Positions 49,721 to 61,481 of a stretch of DNA of 64,000 nt are shown here, piece by piece. This stretch comes from an uncultured SAR116 cluster alpha proteobacterium (GTDB taxonomy: Bacteria > Pseudomonadota > Alphaproteobacteria > Puniceispirillales > Puniceispirillaceae): positions 62,001-126,000 of the forward strand of contig CACHEI010000001.1 in assembly GCA_902578815.1 (NCBI GenBank), written 5' to 3'. The notes under the pieces were generated by a model. It ran no database searches, had not been told where the DNA came from, and saw only the letters and a list, made by a program, of their open reading frames with translations. Numbering within the stretch: position 1 is the stretch's first letter; each line of letters opens with the position of its first letter. The translations under genes were made by a program, and so were the position numbers.

Positions 49721-50370
49721 AGAATTGTTTGCCCTGTTTGTTTCCAGTCGGCGATGAAGGCTTCCAGCCCACTGTCGGTCAATGGGTGTTTGTATAGGGA
49801 CGAAAGGATTTTTGGTGGAAGAGTGACAACATCCGCACCTAACAGGGCGGCATCAATGACATGCTGTGTGCTGCGTACTGACGCCACCAGCACTTTCGTG
49901 TCGAAATCAAAATTTGCATATATAGCGCATATATTCTCGATCAGCCCCATGCCATTCTTGCCGATGTCATCAAGACGGCCAACAAAGGGCGAGATGAAAC
50001 TTGCGCCTGCCTTTGCTGCGAGCAGCGCCTGACCGGCGGTAAAGCACAGAGTTACATTGACCTTTGTTCCTGTATCGGCGAGCGCCCGGCAGGTCTGCAG
50101 TCCAACTTCCGTCAATGGCACCTTGACCGCGACGTTAGGCGCGATAGCGGCAAGTTTTTTGCCCTCCGTCAGCATTGTTTCAAAATCGGTGGCGGTTACC
50201 TCCGCGCTGACTGGTCCGTCAATAAGGGTGCAGATTTCAGCAATCGTCTCAATAATATTACGGCCTGATTTGGCTATCAGCGACGGGTTGGTTGTCACGC
50301 CATCGACAAAACCGCTGCTCTGATGGGTTTTGATCTCGTTAATATCTGCACTATCGAGGAAAATTTTCAT
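49717..50370 (-). CDS. fsa: Fructose-6-phosphate aldolase / small transaldolase
   Basis: 217 residues of the TalC/MipB/FSA type. [14 protein letters not shown] at the start, [28 protein letters not shown] with the Schiff-base Lys (near 85), [31 protein letters not shown] and ASVRSTQHV are all typical. Members act as transaldolase or as aldolase, and sequence alone does not tell which. No other transaldolase is in the window. It is divergent from priA. Confidence 0.9.
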   Translation of the reverse strand: MKIFLDSADINEIKTHQSSGFVDGVTTNPSLIAKSGRNIIETIAEICTLIDGPVSAEVTATDFETMLTEGKKLAAIAPNVAVKVPLTEVGLQTCRALADTGTKVNVTLCFTAGQALLAAKAGASFISPFVGRLDDIGKNGMGLIENICAIYANFDFDTKVLVASVRSTQHVIDAALLGADVVTLPPKILSSLYKHPLTDSGLEAFIADWKQTGQTIL

Positions 50371-50564
50371 TTGGGTCTCTCGCTATTCGGCCATAATCTG
50401 AGCCGGTATCATGTTGGTGATTGCGCTAGTTTATCCGAACCACATCAGCAAATCCACCGGCGCGGGAGGTATCTTTGACATCTCTCGGATAGTGGCTGAA
50501 ACAGAGAGGCGAGGCGCCCATCAGGGATAGGGTGACCAGAGTGAGCGTGAAAAGAGTAAATGAT

Positions 50565-52745
50565 ATGGTAAATGATAGTGTGAGCGTTGCGCTAGCCATG
50601 CCTCTGCTCGCTGCCTATGACTATCATGTTGGTGATTTTGGACAGCTGGCCCGCGGCACAATCGTATTGGTTCCGCTTGGCAGAAATTTTGTCTATGGTA
50701 TCATTCTTGGACCCGGAATTAACGAAATTCCGCGAACCAAGCTCCGTCCAATCAAGTCGGTCTCGCGGTTGGCACCCCTCGTACCGCGCTTTGTCGATTT
50801 TCTTGAGAAAATGTCAGCCTGGACGTTGGCCCCACTCGGAAGCGTGGTCAAGATGGTTCTCAGCCAGCCAGACGCCCTGCTGCCACCGCCACTGCAAACG
50901 ATCTATCGCCCTGTCATGCCGCAGCCAGATGCGGCCCGTCCGACAAAGGCTCGCGAGCGAGTTCTTGACCTGCTGCAAAAGGCTGGTGGCCTGAGCGCGG
51001 CTGAAATTCGGAAAAGCGCTGGCGTCAGCGCGTCGGTCATTACGACAATGGTGAATCAGGGGTTACTTGAGGCAGCAAAAGTCAACCTAATGACGCCGGT
51101 GGCAAACCCTGATCTGGAGCTTGCCGGACCGGAGCTGACAGAAGATCAGCGACGTGCAGCATCGGTTATGTGTAGTTCAATTGGCTCAGGTTTTGCCGCC
51201 TTTCTACTTGATGGAGTGACCGGGTCTGGCAAGACCGAAACTTATCTAGAGGCCGTTCGAAGTGCGCTTGCCGTTGGGCAGCAGGTGCTGATCTTGCTGC
51301 CAGAAATTGGGATGTCGACAAGCTGGCGAAACCGGTTTAAAGCCCGATTTGGTGTACCGCCAACTGAGTGGCATTCTGAAATTGGTCCAGCTAGTAAGCG
51401 CCGGGCTTGGCGGGCGATCCAAAAGGGTGAGGTGCAGGTTGTGGTCGGTGCCAGATCGGCCCTGTTTTTACCTTTTGCCGATCTTGGCCTAATCATTGTC
51501 GATGAGGAGCATGAACAGTCTTTCAAACAGGAGGATCAGGTCATCTATCAGGCGCGTGACATGGCTGTTCTGCGCGCCAGTCAGGAGGGTTGTCCAATCA
51601 TTCTGGCAAGTGCAACCCCTTCGCTGGAAAGTTGGGTAAATGCAGGAATGACGGGCGAGAAACAACGTTATCAGCGGCTGGTTTTGCCAAACCGGGTCAT
51701 GGCAGCGGCGCTGCCTGAAATCAGCGCCATAGATCTGCGGACAACACCGCCAGACCGTGGCCGCTGGCTTGCGCCGCCATTGATTGAGGCTCTACAGGCC
51801 CGGCTTGACGTTGGTGAGCAGAGCTTATTGTTTCTCAACAGGCGTGGTTATGCGCCACTCACTATGTGTGGTGCCTGCGGCCATCAACTGGCCTGTTTAA
51901 ATTGTGACAGCTGGATGGTAGCTCACCGTCTCGCTGGCCGGTTGCGCTGTCATCATTGTGGGTATGAGATGCGGCCACCGAATGAATGTTCGGCTTGTGG
52001 AGAAAGCGACAGCATGCTTGCTTGTGGTCCCGGAGTGGAACGACTTGCCGAAGAAGTGCTGCACCGCTTTCCAAGCGCCCGATTTGCTGTTCTTTCTAGT
52101 GATACGATGGGAAGCCTGAAGGCGAGCGAGATGTTTGTGCAATCGGTGATTGATGGTGATGTTGATATCATTATAGGCACGCAGATGGCTGCGAAGGGCC
52201 ATCATTTTCCCAAGCTGACATTGGTCGGGGTGGTTGATGCCGATCTTGGGCTTGCTGGCGGTGATCTCCGGGCAGCAGAACGCACGTTTCAGATGTTGAT
52301 GCAGGTTGCAGGTCGAGCAGGTCGCGAATCGCTTCCAGGAGTAGCCATTTTGCAAACGCTACAGCCCGAAAATCCGGTGATTTCAGCGCTTCTAGACGGA
52401 GACAGGGACGAATTTCTGGCATATGAGGTTGCCGCGCGTCAAGCTGCTGGTATGCCGCCTTTCAAGCGCCTAGCGTCAATCGTCCTTTCAGCGTCGGATC
52501 AGGAGAGATTGCACACTGCCTCAGACACCCTTGCGCGCGCAGCTCCCCGCTTTAAAGGAGTTGACATCTTCGGCCCTACAGTGGCGCCACTGTCATTTCT
52601 GCGGGGCAAGCACCGCACCCGTATTTTGATAAGGGTAGAAAAATCAGTTGATATACAACAGGTTGTTAAAAGCTGGTTGGAGGATGTTAAGCTGCCAACG
52701 TCTGTACGACTCAATATAGATATTGACCCTTATAGCTTTTTATGA
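50565..52745 (+). CDS. priA: Primosomal protein N' (PriA helicase)
   Basis: 726 residues from ATG 50565; the frame also opens at GTG 50532. The N-terminal 3'-DNA-binding domain has VALAMPLLAAYDYHVG and VLVPLGRNFVYGII. The helicase core has Walker A LDGVTGSGKTETYLEA near 218 and IIVDEEHEQSFKQEDQ (DEEH box). Eight Cys in CGACGHQLACLNC and RCHHCGYEMRPPNECSACG (about 434-482) bind two zinc ions. QMAAKGHHFPKLTLVGVVDADLGL and 'QMLMQVAGRAGRE' are motifs V and VI. It restarts stalled replication forks. Confidence 0.95.
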   Translation: MVNDSVSVALAMPLLAAYDYHVGDFGQLARGTIVLVPLGRNFVYGIILGPGINEIPRTKLRPIKSVSRLAPLVPRFVDFLEKMSAWTLAPLGSVVKMVLSQPDALLPPPLQTIYRPVMPQPDAARPTKARERVLDLLQKAGGLSAAEIRKSAGVSASVITTMVNQGLLEAAKVNLMTPVANPDLELAGPELTEDQRRAASVMCSSIGSGFAAFLLDGVTGSGKTETYLEAVRSALAVGQQVLILLPEIGMSTSWRNRFKARFGVPPTEWHSEIGPASKRRAWRAIQKGEVQVVVGARSALFLPFADLGLIIVDEEHEQSFKQEDQVIYQARDMAVLRASQEGCPIILASATPSLESWVNAGMTGEKQRYQRLVLPNRVMAAALPEISAIDLRTTPPDRGRWLAPPLIEALQARLDVGEQSLLFLNRRGYAPLTMCGACGHQLACLNCDSWMVAHRLAGRLRCHHCGYEMRPPNECSACGESDSMLACGPGVERLAEEVLHRFPSARFAVLSSDTMGSLKASEMFVQSVIDGDVDIIIGTQMAAKGHHFPKLTLVGVVDADLGLAGGDLRAAERTFQMLMQVAGRAGRESLPGVAILQTLQPENPVISALLDGDRDEFLAYEVAARQAAGMPPFKRLASIVLSASDQERLHTASDTLARAAPRFKGVDIFGPTVAPLSFLRGKHRTRILIRVEKSVDIQQVVKSWLEDVKLPTSVRLNIDIDPYSFL

Positions 52746-52950
52746 GCGTGTTCGTTTATTTAGGCTTTGCTGATTAAGCAACTAAGAATTCTACCTGACG
52801 ATCGGAAAGCCAATTTTTAACCTGCTGAACGCTTGCCTTTCGGCCGTGGCTATGATACCCCGTCTGCGTGTATTCGCCATGGGCGCACCGTCCTGTGGCC
52901 GCCGAACATTTCACCTGTGGAATCACGTTTCAAAGGATGAGGATTGGTCG

Positions 52951-53505
52951 TTGAGTTCAGGCGCGAAAGGTCTTGCTGGTCGTTATGCAAGTGCGTTGTA
53001 CGCATTGGCAAATAATGCTGGTAAAGTAGAGTCGGTTGTGGCGGATCTGACGAATTTGTCCGCACTTATAATGGAAAATGCGGATGTTAAGTTCATGGTT
53101 GGCTCTCCAGCCATTACGTGGATTGAGCAGATGAATGCAATCACAGCGATCCTTGAAAAGGCTGGTGCGGACGCGCTGACCGTCAAATTCGCTGGTACGG
53201 TTGCCGCGAACGGGCGGCTGCATGCCATGGAACGAATAATCAGCGCATTTCTCGAGTTACATGCCCGTCGACGTGGAGAAATCTCTGCCGAGGTGATTTC
53301 GGCTGTCGCGCTTGACAAGTCGCGGGCGGCGTCTCTAGCAAAAGTCGTTGGTAGCCTCGCTGGCAATGACAAACTTTCTCTCTCAATGCGCGTTGACCCG
53401 TCCCTAATTGGTGGTGTGGTTGTGCGCATTGGCTCCCGAATGATTGATACGTCAATCAGAACAAAACTTAACCGGCTGAAAACAGCTATGAAGGGTGTTG
53501 CGTGA
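52951..53505 (+). CDS. atpH: ATP synthase F1 delta subunit
   Basis: 184 residues if started at TTG 52951, which follows AAAGGATGAGGAT and gives normal family length. The frame is open upstream to GTG 52846, and that extension does not look like family sequence. [26 protein letters not shown] at the start and [39 protein letters not shown] at the end are the OSCP/delta signature. It joins F1 to the peripheral stalk. Its stop overlaps the atpA start (TGATG). The F0 genes are not in the window, as usual in alphaproteobacteria. Confidence 0.9.
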   Translation: MSSGAKGLAGRYASALYALANNAGKVESVVADLTNLSALIMENADVKFMVGSPAITWIEQMNAITAILEKAGADALTVKFAGTVAANGRLHAMERIISAFLELHARRRGEISAEVISAVALDKSRAASLAKVVGSLAGNDKLSLSMRVDPSLIGGVVVRIGSRMIDTSIRTKLNRLKTAMKGVA

Positions 53506-55040
53506 TGGATATTCGTGCGGCTGAAATTTCGGCGATCCTAAAAGAACAAATTGCAAATTTTGGCAGCGAGGCCGAAATTGCTGAGGTAGGTCGGGTATTG
53601 TCTGTTGGTGACGGCATCGCCCGTGTCTACGGTTTGGACGAGGTTCAGGCTGGTGAGATGGTCGAGTTTGAGGGTGGTGTCAAAGGCATGGCGCTGAACC
53701 TTGAGGCTGACAACGTCGGAATCGTTATTTTTGGCGATGACCGTGCCATCAAAGAAGGTGATGTCGTGCGTCGGACGGCCTCGATTGTTGACTCACCGGT
53801 TGGCATGGGGCTGCTTGGCCGCGTCGTTGACGCTCTCGGTAACCCTATCGACGGCAAGGGTCCACTAAAAAATGTCAAGCGTAGCCGTGTTGAGGTCAAA
53901 GCCCCGGGCATTATGCCACGTCAGTCGGTGCATGAGCCGATGCAGACTGGCCTTAAGGCAATCGACAGCCTGATCCCGATTGGCCGTGGCCAGCGTGAGC
54001 TGATTATCGGTGACCGCCAGACAGGCAAAACAGCCATTGCTGTTGACACATTCATCAACCAAAAGCCGGTGAATAAAGCAGCCGGAAAAGATGACTCTAA
54101 AAAGCTGTTCTGCATTTATGTTGCCGTTGGCCAGAAACGCTCGACTGTTGCACAAATTGTTCGGTCGCTTGAGGAGCAGGGTGCGCTTGAATACTCAATC
54201 GTGATTGCGGCGACAGCGTCTGATCCGGCTCCGATGCAGTTCCTGGCCCCATACACGGCAAGTGCAATGGGTGAATATTTCCGTGACAACGGTATGCATG
54301 CGTTGGTGGTGTTTGACGATCTTTCTAAGCAAGCTGTGGCCTATCGCCAGATGAGCCTCCTACTCCGCCGCCCCCCCGGGCGTGAAGCCTATCCGGGTGA
54401 CGTTTTCTATCTGCACTCACGTCTGCTGGAACGCGCTGCAAAGATGAATGCGGAAAACGGATCTGGATCACTGACCGCACTTCCTGTCATCGAAACGCAG
54501 GCTGGTGACGTCTCCGCTTATATTCCAACAAACGTGATTTCAATCACGGACGGCCAAATTTTTCTTGAGACAGAATTGTTTTACAAAGGCATCCGTCCGG
54601 CAGTGAACGTTGGTCTGTCAGTTTCGCGTGTGGGGTCTTCGGCGCAGATCAAGGCAATGAAACAGGTTGCCGGTTCGGTCAAGCTAGAGCTCGCACAGTA
54701 TCGTGAGATGGCAGCCTTTGCCCAGTTTGCGTCTGACATGGATGCGTCAACACGCGCTTTGCTTGATCGTGGCGCACGTTTGACCGAGCTCCTGAAGCAG
54801 CCACAGTACAGTCCTATGAAAGTTGAGGAGCAAGTTGCTGTAATTTTTTCAGGGGTGAAGGGTTACCTAGATGTGATCCAGGTAGCTGATGTCGGCCGAT
54901 TCGAGGCTGGTTTGATGGACCATTTGCGCAGCGCGGCTCAGGACGTTTTGGACACCATCCGTGATGAGCAGAAGCTGTCTGAGGAAACCGAAAGCAAGCT
55001 CTCTGCAGCAATTGAGGCCTTTGCCAAGAATTTTGCATAG
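53505..55040 (+). CDS. atpA: ATP synthase F1 alpha subunit
   Basis: 511 residues from ATG 53505. The N-terminus is [16 protein letters not shown]. Walker A is [13 protein letters not shown] near 169. [45 protein letters not shown] includes the ATPase alpha/beta signature region. The arginine finger is in [15 protein letters not shown]. It is the non-catalytic nucleotide-binding subunit. atpG follows after 54 bp. Confidence 0.98.
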   Translation: MDIRAAEISAILKEQIANFGSEAEIAEVGRVLSVGDGIARVYGLDEVQAGEMVEFEGGVKGMALNLEADNVGIVIFGDDRAIKEGDVVRRTASIVDSPVGMGLLGRVVDALGNPIDGKGPLKNVKRSRVEVKAPGIMPRQSVHEPMQTGLKAIDSLIPIGRGQRELIIGDRQTGKTAIAVDTFINQKPVNKAAGKDDSKKLFCIYVAVGQKRSTVAQIVRSLEEQGALEYSIVIAATASDPAPMQFLAPYTASAMGEYFRDNGMHALVVFDDLSKQAVAYRQMSLLLRRPPGREAYPGDVFYLHSRLLERAAKMNAENGSGSLTALPVIETQAGDVSAYIPTNVISITDGQIFLETELFYKGIRPAVNVGLSVSRVGSSAQIKAMKQVAGSVKLELAQYREMAAFAQFASDMDASTRALLDRGARLTELLKQPQYSPMKVEEQVAVIFSGVKGYLDVIQVADVGRFEAGLMDHLRSAAQDVLDTIRDEQKLSEETESKLSAAIEAFAKNFA

Positions 55041-55094
55041 GGCTGGTGGAGTGCGTCTGTGGCGCACCGGCAACCAAAAAATGGAGTTTGGTGA

Positions 55095-55979
55095 ATGCCA
55101 TCGTTGAAGGACCTCAAGACGCGTATCAATAGTGTCAAGTCTACGCAGAAAATCACCTCTGCCATGAAAATGGTGGCGGCTGCGAAGCTGCGGCGGGCGC
55201 AGGAAGCGGCTGAACAGGGCCGTCCGTATGCCGATAGAATGCGCCAGGTAATGGCCAACCTTGTAACGAAATCCCACGGTGTAGACGGTCCAGCGCTGCT
55301 CGTTGGTAACGGTAAATCTGATATACATCTGCTCGTTGTAATGTCTGCTGACCGCGGTTTGTGTGGTGGGTTTAACGGATCGATTACAAGACAAACCCGT
55401 TCTGAGGTTAGCCTTTTGCGGTCAGAAGGCAAGACAGTCAAGCTGCTAATGGTTGGCCGTAAATCAGCAGATGCGTTGCGGCGTGAACTAGGGGAAGTGT
55501 ATCTTGACCAGCTCGAGGGCATCCAAGGAACAAGCGTGTCCTTTGCTGATGCCGTTTCGATTGGCAAAATCATCCGAAATGGATTTGAGGCTGGTGAATT
55601 TGACGTTTGCACCGTCATTTATAATAAATTTGTTAGCGCGATTACCCAGGAAGTGACACTTGCGCGGCTGATTCCTGCGGAGGTTGGACCCGGTGAGGCT
55701 GCTAGCGCTAACGAAGCATCAACGGTGAACTATGACTATGAGCCGGAAGAAGACGAATTGCTTGCCAACCTGTTGCCTCGCAACATCTCTACGCAGCTTT
55801 TTAATGCGCTACTAGAATCTTCGGCTTCTGAGCTGGCGGCGCGTATGACAGCAATGGATAATGCCACGCGGAATGCAGGCGATCTTATAGACAGGTTGAC
55901 GCTTGTTTATAATCGTTCACGGCAGGCAACGATTACTAAAGAATTGATTGAGATCATCTCGGGTGCCGAGGCGGTCTAG
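55095..55979 (+). CDS. atpG: ATP synthase F1 gamma subunit
   Basis: 294 residues. [35 protein letters not shown] forms the N-terminal rotor helix. [14 protein letters not shown] is the central-domain signature. [52 protein letters not shown] is the C-terminal helix inside the alpha3beta3 ring. GGAG lies 9 bp before the ATG. It is preceded by atpA and followed by atpD after 72 bp. Confidence 0.98.
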   Translation: MPSLKDLKTRINSVKSTQKITSAMKMVAAAKLRRAQEAAEQGRPYADRMRQVMANLVTKSHGVDGPALLVGNGKSDIHLLVVMSADRGLCGGFNGSITRQTRSEVSLLRSEGKTVKLLMVGRKSADALRRELGEVYLDQLEGIQGTSVSFADAVSIGKIIRNGFEAGEFDVCTVIYNKFVSAITQEVTLARLIPAEVGPGEAASANEASTVNYDYEPEEDELLANLLPRNISTQLFNALLESSASELAARMTAMDNATRNAGDLIDRLTLVYNRSRQATITKELIEIISGAEAV

Positions 55980-56048
55980 ACATAATTGGAAATTGAAGCA
56001 CTGATGGGACGGTTTGGGCCCAAAAACGACTTAGCTTGGAGTGAATGA

Positions 56049-57476
<1,428 letters not shown>

Positions 57477-57517
57477 CCTTGCTTTTTGGCAGAGCGTTTG
57501 GCAGAAGGTAGGTGCTA

Positions 57518-57871
57518 ATGGCTAAAACAACGCAACTTGAATTGGTCACACCCGCTAGAGTTATGGTGCAAAAGGCGGTCGAAATGGTTGTCGCGCCTGG
57601 TGTTGAAGGGTTGTTTGGTGTGCTTCCACGGCATGCGCCGCTACTTGCGGAGTTGGCACGCGGTGTTATTGAAGTGCATGAAAATGGGAAAATCGTTAAC
57701 CGCTACATGATTGATGGTGGCTTTGCGGATGTCACGCCTGAAGCCGTCACCATTCTGGCTGAACGTGCTGAGGATCTTGACGCGGCAGATGCTGCTGATC
57801 TCAACACACGCGCTGATGCGGCGCCTGAAGTAGAGGCAGATTTTCTGCGGGCCGTAGCTGCGGCCCTGTAA
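57518..57871 (+). CDS. atpC: ATP synthase F1 epsilon subunit (short form)
   Basis: 117 residues from ATG 57518; an in-frame GTG lies 6 bp earlier. The beta-barrel domain is complete: LELVTPARVMVQKAVEMVVAPGVEGLFGVLPRHAPLLAEL and MIDGGFADVTPEAVTILAERAE. After the barrel only about 32 residues remain, against about 45-50 in E. coli. The second C-terminal helix appears shortened, and that helix inhibits ATP hydrolysis when extended. This may affect regulation. It ends the atpHAGDC set. Confidence 0.94.
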   Translation: MAKTTQLELVTPARVMVQKAVEMVVAPGVEGLFGVLPRHAPLLAELARGVIEVHENGKIVNRYMIDGGFADVTPEAVTILAERAEDLDAADAADLNTRADAAPEVEADFLRAVAAAL

Positions 57872-57891
57872 AAGGTTAAAAAAGAATGAAT

Positions 57892-57920
57892 AGAGAGGTC
57901 TGGCAATGCCGGGCCTTTCT
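57892..57920. terminator. Bidirectional terminator between atpC and rppH
   Basis: The stem AGAGAGGTC-T-GGC pairs with GCC-G-GGCCTTTCT around an AAT loop (57892-57920), with one mismatch and some G-T pairing. It lies 21 bp after the atpC stop, reaches the rppH stop, and is followed by a T-rich tract on the minus-strand side (complement of the A-run at 57870-57884). It suits both convergent transcripts. Confidence 0.6.
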
Positions 57921-58428
57921 ATCTGGGGGTGGCGATCTGCGCTTTTTCGATATGTGGCGTGAAGGCGGTGAGCACATGGCGATAGACATCACGTTTGAAC
58001 GGTACCGCCAGATCAAGCAGCCTGTTTGGTGATAGCCATTTCCATTCACAGAATTCAGGCTCGGCAGTTTCAATATTGATTTCGGCATCGGCACCATTGT
58101 AGCGAAATAGCAGCCATTTCTGCTTTTGGCCTTTATATTGGCCGTGCCAAAGCCGTTCTGCAAGCGCTATGGGGATGTCATAGTTAAGCCATTCTTCAAT
58201 CTCATGAAGCACGGTGGCTTTGCAGGTGCCAATTTCTTCTTCCATTTCCCGCAAACAGGCCTCATGTGGTGTTTCACCAAGGTCGATTCCACCCTGTGGC
58301 ATCTGCCAGGCCTCGGCCCTACTGTCGATCCGCCGACCGGCAAAGACCAAGCCATTGTCATTGATCAGGAAAATACCAACACAGGGCCGATAGGGCCGCT
58401 CGTCATAGGGAATAACTGGCGCCGTCAT
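57919..58428 (-). CDS. rppH: RNA pyrophosphohydrolase
   Basis: A 169-residue Nudix enzyme. YRPCVGIFLINDNGLVFAGRR leads in, and the Nudix box GGIDLGETPHEACLREMEEEIG (near 46-67) is intact. 'LPWHGQ...KWLLFRY'-type residues follow (LWHGQYKGQKQKWLLFRY). It removes pyrophosphate from the 5' end of mRNA and so triggers decay. It overlaps the upstream ctpA by 4 bp (ATGA). Confidence 0.94.
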   Translation of the reverse strand: MTAPVIPYDERPYRPCVGIFLINDNGLVFAGRRIDSRAEAWQMPQGGIDLGETPHEACLREMEEEIGTCKATVLHEIEEWLNYDIPIALAERLWHGQYKGQKQKWLLFRYNGADAEINIETAEPEFCEWKWLSPNRLLDLAVPFKRDVYRHVLTAFTPHIEKAQIATPR

Positions 58429-59744
58429 GATGATGCCTTAATTGATTCAAAAACGCTAATGCCACGAATTAGATCAAGGGCTCGGGCGAGTTGGAAATCG
58501 ATTTTCGATTGGTCAAACGGTTCCTTATCCTCGTCCTCATTTGACGTTTCGACGCCTAAGTCCTCGCTACCATCTAGAGCGCCCTTTAAATTTTCCTCGC
58601 GGAAATTTCCACCATCAAGTTTCTCGATTCGGGCCAGCGCCACCTCGATGTCGGGAGTGATACCCTTGCCCTGGATGGATTCGCCCGAGGGTGTGTAATA
58701 ACGGGCCGTAGTCAGGCGGATTGCGGCGGTGTTAGATACAGGTATAACTGACTGAACAGACCCCTTGCCAAAAGTGCGTGTGCCAAGGAGGATCGCCCGT
58801 TTGTGGTCTTTTAGGGCTCCAGCCACAATCTCTGATGCAGATGCTGAACCGGAATTAATCAGCACAACGAGAGGCAATCCACGCGCAATATCACCGGCTC
58901 GTGCATAGATATGACTGCCTTCGTCTGCGTTGCGGCCGCGCGTTGATACAATCTCGCCCTCCTCAAGGAAGGCGTCGCTGACCGCTACAGCCTCATTCAA
59001 TAACCCACCTGGGTTGTTCCTGAGATCCAAAACGATACCCTTTAGATTGTCACCTTCACTGGCAAAGAAATTGCCGACCGCATCCTGTAGGCCAGGGCTC
59101 GTCTGTTCTGAAAAGGTTGTCAGCCGAACATAACCGATACCGTCAAAAATTTCTGAGCGCACAGATTTGATTTTAACGAAATCCCGAACGAGCGTGACGT
59201 CAAAAGGTTCACCCTGATTACGCTGTACTTTAACGGTGACTTTGGAGCCGACCTTGCCCCGCAGTTTTTCAACGGCTTGCGAGAGTTGCAGACCGATAAT
59301 CGATTCATCATCAACCGCGATAATGTAGTCCTCAGGCTGCAACCCGGCCTTGGCGGCTGGTGTATCATCAATTGGCGATACAACCTTGACCATTCCTTTT
59401 TCAAGGGTAATTTCGATGCCAAGTCCGCCAAAACGGCCTTTTGTCTGGACCTGCATCGAGTTATAATTGTCGGTATCAAGGTAACCTGAGTGTGGATCAA
59501 GTGAAGACAGCATGCCTGTGATAGCAGCCTCGACAAGGTCTTTGTCTTCAACCTCATCTACATAAGATTCCCGGATCCTTTGGAACACGTCACCAAACAG
59601 TCCGAGTTGACGATAGGTTTCCTGTTGCTCATCCGATTGCGCAGTGGTCAGTGACGGTACTGCCATACCACCAATAAAAAGTAGGCCGCCGAGCGCTAGA
59701 ATTTGCCACAGGCGAATGTGTCGAAATGATAATCTCAGTTGCAT
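58425..59744 (-). CDS. ctpA: Carboxy-terminal processing protease (S41 family)
   Basis: A 439-residue periplasmic protease. A signal/anchor segment (LWQILALGGLLFIGGMAVP) sits near 11-29. A PDZ domain (GLGIEITLEKGMVKVVSPIDDTPAAKAGL...) spans about 100-180. The catalytic Ser-Lys pair is in INSGSASASEIVAGALKDH and LLGTRTFGKGSVQ (near 300-327). An acidic tail rich in Asp/Glu follows. GGAG lies 9 bp before the ATG. It lies between gpmI and rppH, where related genomes usually also have an EnvC-type murein hydrolase activator; none is present here. Confidence 0.94.
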   Translation of the reverse strand: MQLRLSFRHIRLWQILALGGLLFIGGMAVPSLTTAQSDEQQETYRQLGLFGDVFQRIRESYVDEVEDKDLVEAAITGMLSSLDPHSGYLDTDNYNSMQVQTKGRFGGLGIEITLEKGMVKVVSPIDDTPAAKAGLQPEDYIIAVDDESIIGLQLSQAVEKLRGKVGSKVTVKVQRNQGEPFDVTLVRDFVKIKSVRSEIFDGIGYVRLTTFSEQTSPGLQDAVGNFFASEGDNLKGIVLDLRNNPGGLLNEAVAVSDAFLEEGEIVSTRGRNADEGSHIYARAGDIARGLPLVVLINSGSASASEIVAGALKDHKRAILLGTRTFGKGSVQSVIPVSNTAAIRLTTARYYTPSGESIQGKGITPDIEVALARIEKLDGGNFREENLKGALDGSEDLGVETSNEDEDKEPFDQSKIDFQLARALDLIRGISVFESIKASS

Positions 59745-59877
59745 CTATTTCAACTCCACTCGTCATTTCAGCACGACGCCACCATACAGCGGTCCAATAT
59801 GACATTTAGTGTTTAAATCAAATATTGCAACATGGTGCCAGCGCGCTTGAGATGACGCAAGTGTTCTGTCATGGGTC

Positions 59878-61413
59878 CTATCGCAACAACGAGGTGCCAG
59901 TCATCTCAGAGGGTTTGTTAATGCCGAGCATTTCTAATAGGCTTGGTGCAAGATCAGCAAGCCGCCCGTCAACAATAGTGGCGGCGGATCTGCCGCTGAT
60001 CAGGATTAGCGGTACAGGGTTAGTGGTGTGTGAGGTATGCGGCGAGTCAGCGTGATCGTCCCACATCACCTCGCAATTGCCGTGATCGGCTGTGAGGAGC
60101 ATCTCGCCACCAGCCGATATTAGTGCGTCGGCAATTTGCCCGACACAGTCATCTACTGTTTCAACCGCTGTGATCGCTGCCTGCAAGTTACCCGTGTGCC
60201 CAACCATGTCTGGATTGGCAAAATTAACAATGATCAGATCATGCCGATGGGTGCTAATGCTGTCCAGAGCTGCGCCCAGAACGCCTCTGGCATTCATTTC
60301 CGGTCGCCGGTCATAGGTTGCCACCATCGGTGATTGCACCATGCACCTATCCTCGTTAGGCTGGCTCCTTTCATCACCGCCATTTAAGAAATATGTCACA
60401 TGCGGATATTTTTCAGTTTCAGCAAGCCGCAATTGGCACTTGCCTGCTGCCGCAACAACCTCGCCAAGTGTCTTTGTTAGTTCCGGTGGGGGAAACAACG
60501 TCTGCATGCAGTTAGCAAGAGTATTGGAGTAGGTTGTCATGCCGACGGCTGTGGATATCTTGGGTGGGGCGGCATCAAAGCCAACTGTTTCTGGCAGCAG
60601 CATGGAATTCAATAGTTGCCGCGCCCGATCAGCCCGAAAATTAATAAAGATTAGCGCATCGCCATCCTGCATACCGGCATAATTTCCAACTATGCGTGGG
60701 TGGATGAATTCATCGCTCTCACCAGCGTTATAGGCATTAATGATGGCATCGGTGGCTGATGCAAAGGACTCTTGCTTGGTCTTGGCGGAAATGATCGCAT
60801 CAAAGGCGCATTTTGTCCGATCCCACCGGTTGTCGCGGTCCATCGCATAATAGCGGCCAATAATTGTGGTAATTTTGCTGTTTTTTGGCAATGCCAGGGT
60901 AAAATCTGCGACGCTCTGTCCGGCAATTCTTGGCAGAACATCGCGACCATCAGTAAAACCATGGATCGCTACATTGGCGCCTGCGTCACACAGGCCGTTA
61001 GTGATCGCCAGCATATGGTCCTGATGCGAATGCACACCGCCGTCGGAGAGCAGCCCCATGACATGGGCGGTACAGCCGGTTGCAGCCAGTTGTGTGGCAA
61101 GGGTTAACAGCAATGGGTGTGTTTTAAGCGAACCTTCAAAGGTCGCTTTGTTTATTCTTGGCAGATCTTGCATGACTATTCTGCCAGCGCCAATATTAAT
61201 ATGACCGACCTCAGAATTACCAACTTGGCCTTCTGGCAGGCCTACATCAGGGCCAGCTGCAGCAAGAAAACTGTTTGGATATTCACCGCGTAGCCGGTCA
61301 AAATTTGGCGTTTTGGCAAGTGCAACAGCATTGTTGCTGATGGATTCGCTATGACCCCACCCGTCCATGATACATAGAACCACAGGGCCTGTTTTCTTGT
61401 TTTTCTGTGACAT
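59878..61413 (-). CDS. gpmI: 2,3-bisphosphoglycerate-independent phosphoglycerate mutase
   Basis: 511 residues of the alkaline-phosphatase superfamily. VVLCIMDGWGHSESI holds the first metal Asp. EGQVGNSEVGHINIGAGRIV contains the catalytic Ser (near 64). 'FTDGRDVLPR' and 'IIGRYYAMDRDNRWDRT' are substrate-loop motifs. 'VNFANPDMVGHTG' and 'LLTADHGNCEVMWD' hold further Mn ligands. It interconverts 3- and 2-phosphoglycerate. It follows rlmH in the same direction after 68 bp. Confidence 0.96.
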   Translation of the reverse strand: MSQKNKKTGPVVLCIMDGWGHSESISNNAVALAKTPNFDRLRGEYPNSFLAAAGPDVGLPEGQVGNSEVGHINIGAGRIVMQDLPRINKATFEGSLKTHPLLLTLATQLAATGCTAHVMGLLSDGGVHSHQDHMLAITNGLCDAGANVAIHGFTDGRDVLPRIAGQSVADFTLALPKNSKITTIIGRYYAMDRDNRWDRTKCAFDAIISAKTKQESFASATDAIINAYNAGESDEFIHPRIVGNYAGMQDGDALIFINFRADRARQLLNSMLLPETVGFDAAPPKISTAVGMTTYSNTLANCMQTLFPPPELTKTLGEVVAAAGKCQLRLAETEKYPHVTYFLNGGDERSQPNEDRCMVQSPMVATYDRRPEMNARGVLGAALDSISTHRHDLIIVNFANPDMVGHTGNLQAAITAVETVDDCVGQIADALISAGGEMLLTADHGNCEVMWDDHADSPHTSHTTNPVPLILISGRSAATIVDGRLADLAPSLLEMLGINKPSEMTGTSLLR

Positions 61414-61481
61414 TCCAGTTTTATAATCACGCTGTCGGTTAAAGTACAGATGGCTGTCTTGTGGCAGCTATGGAATGCAGG

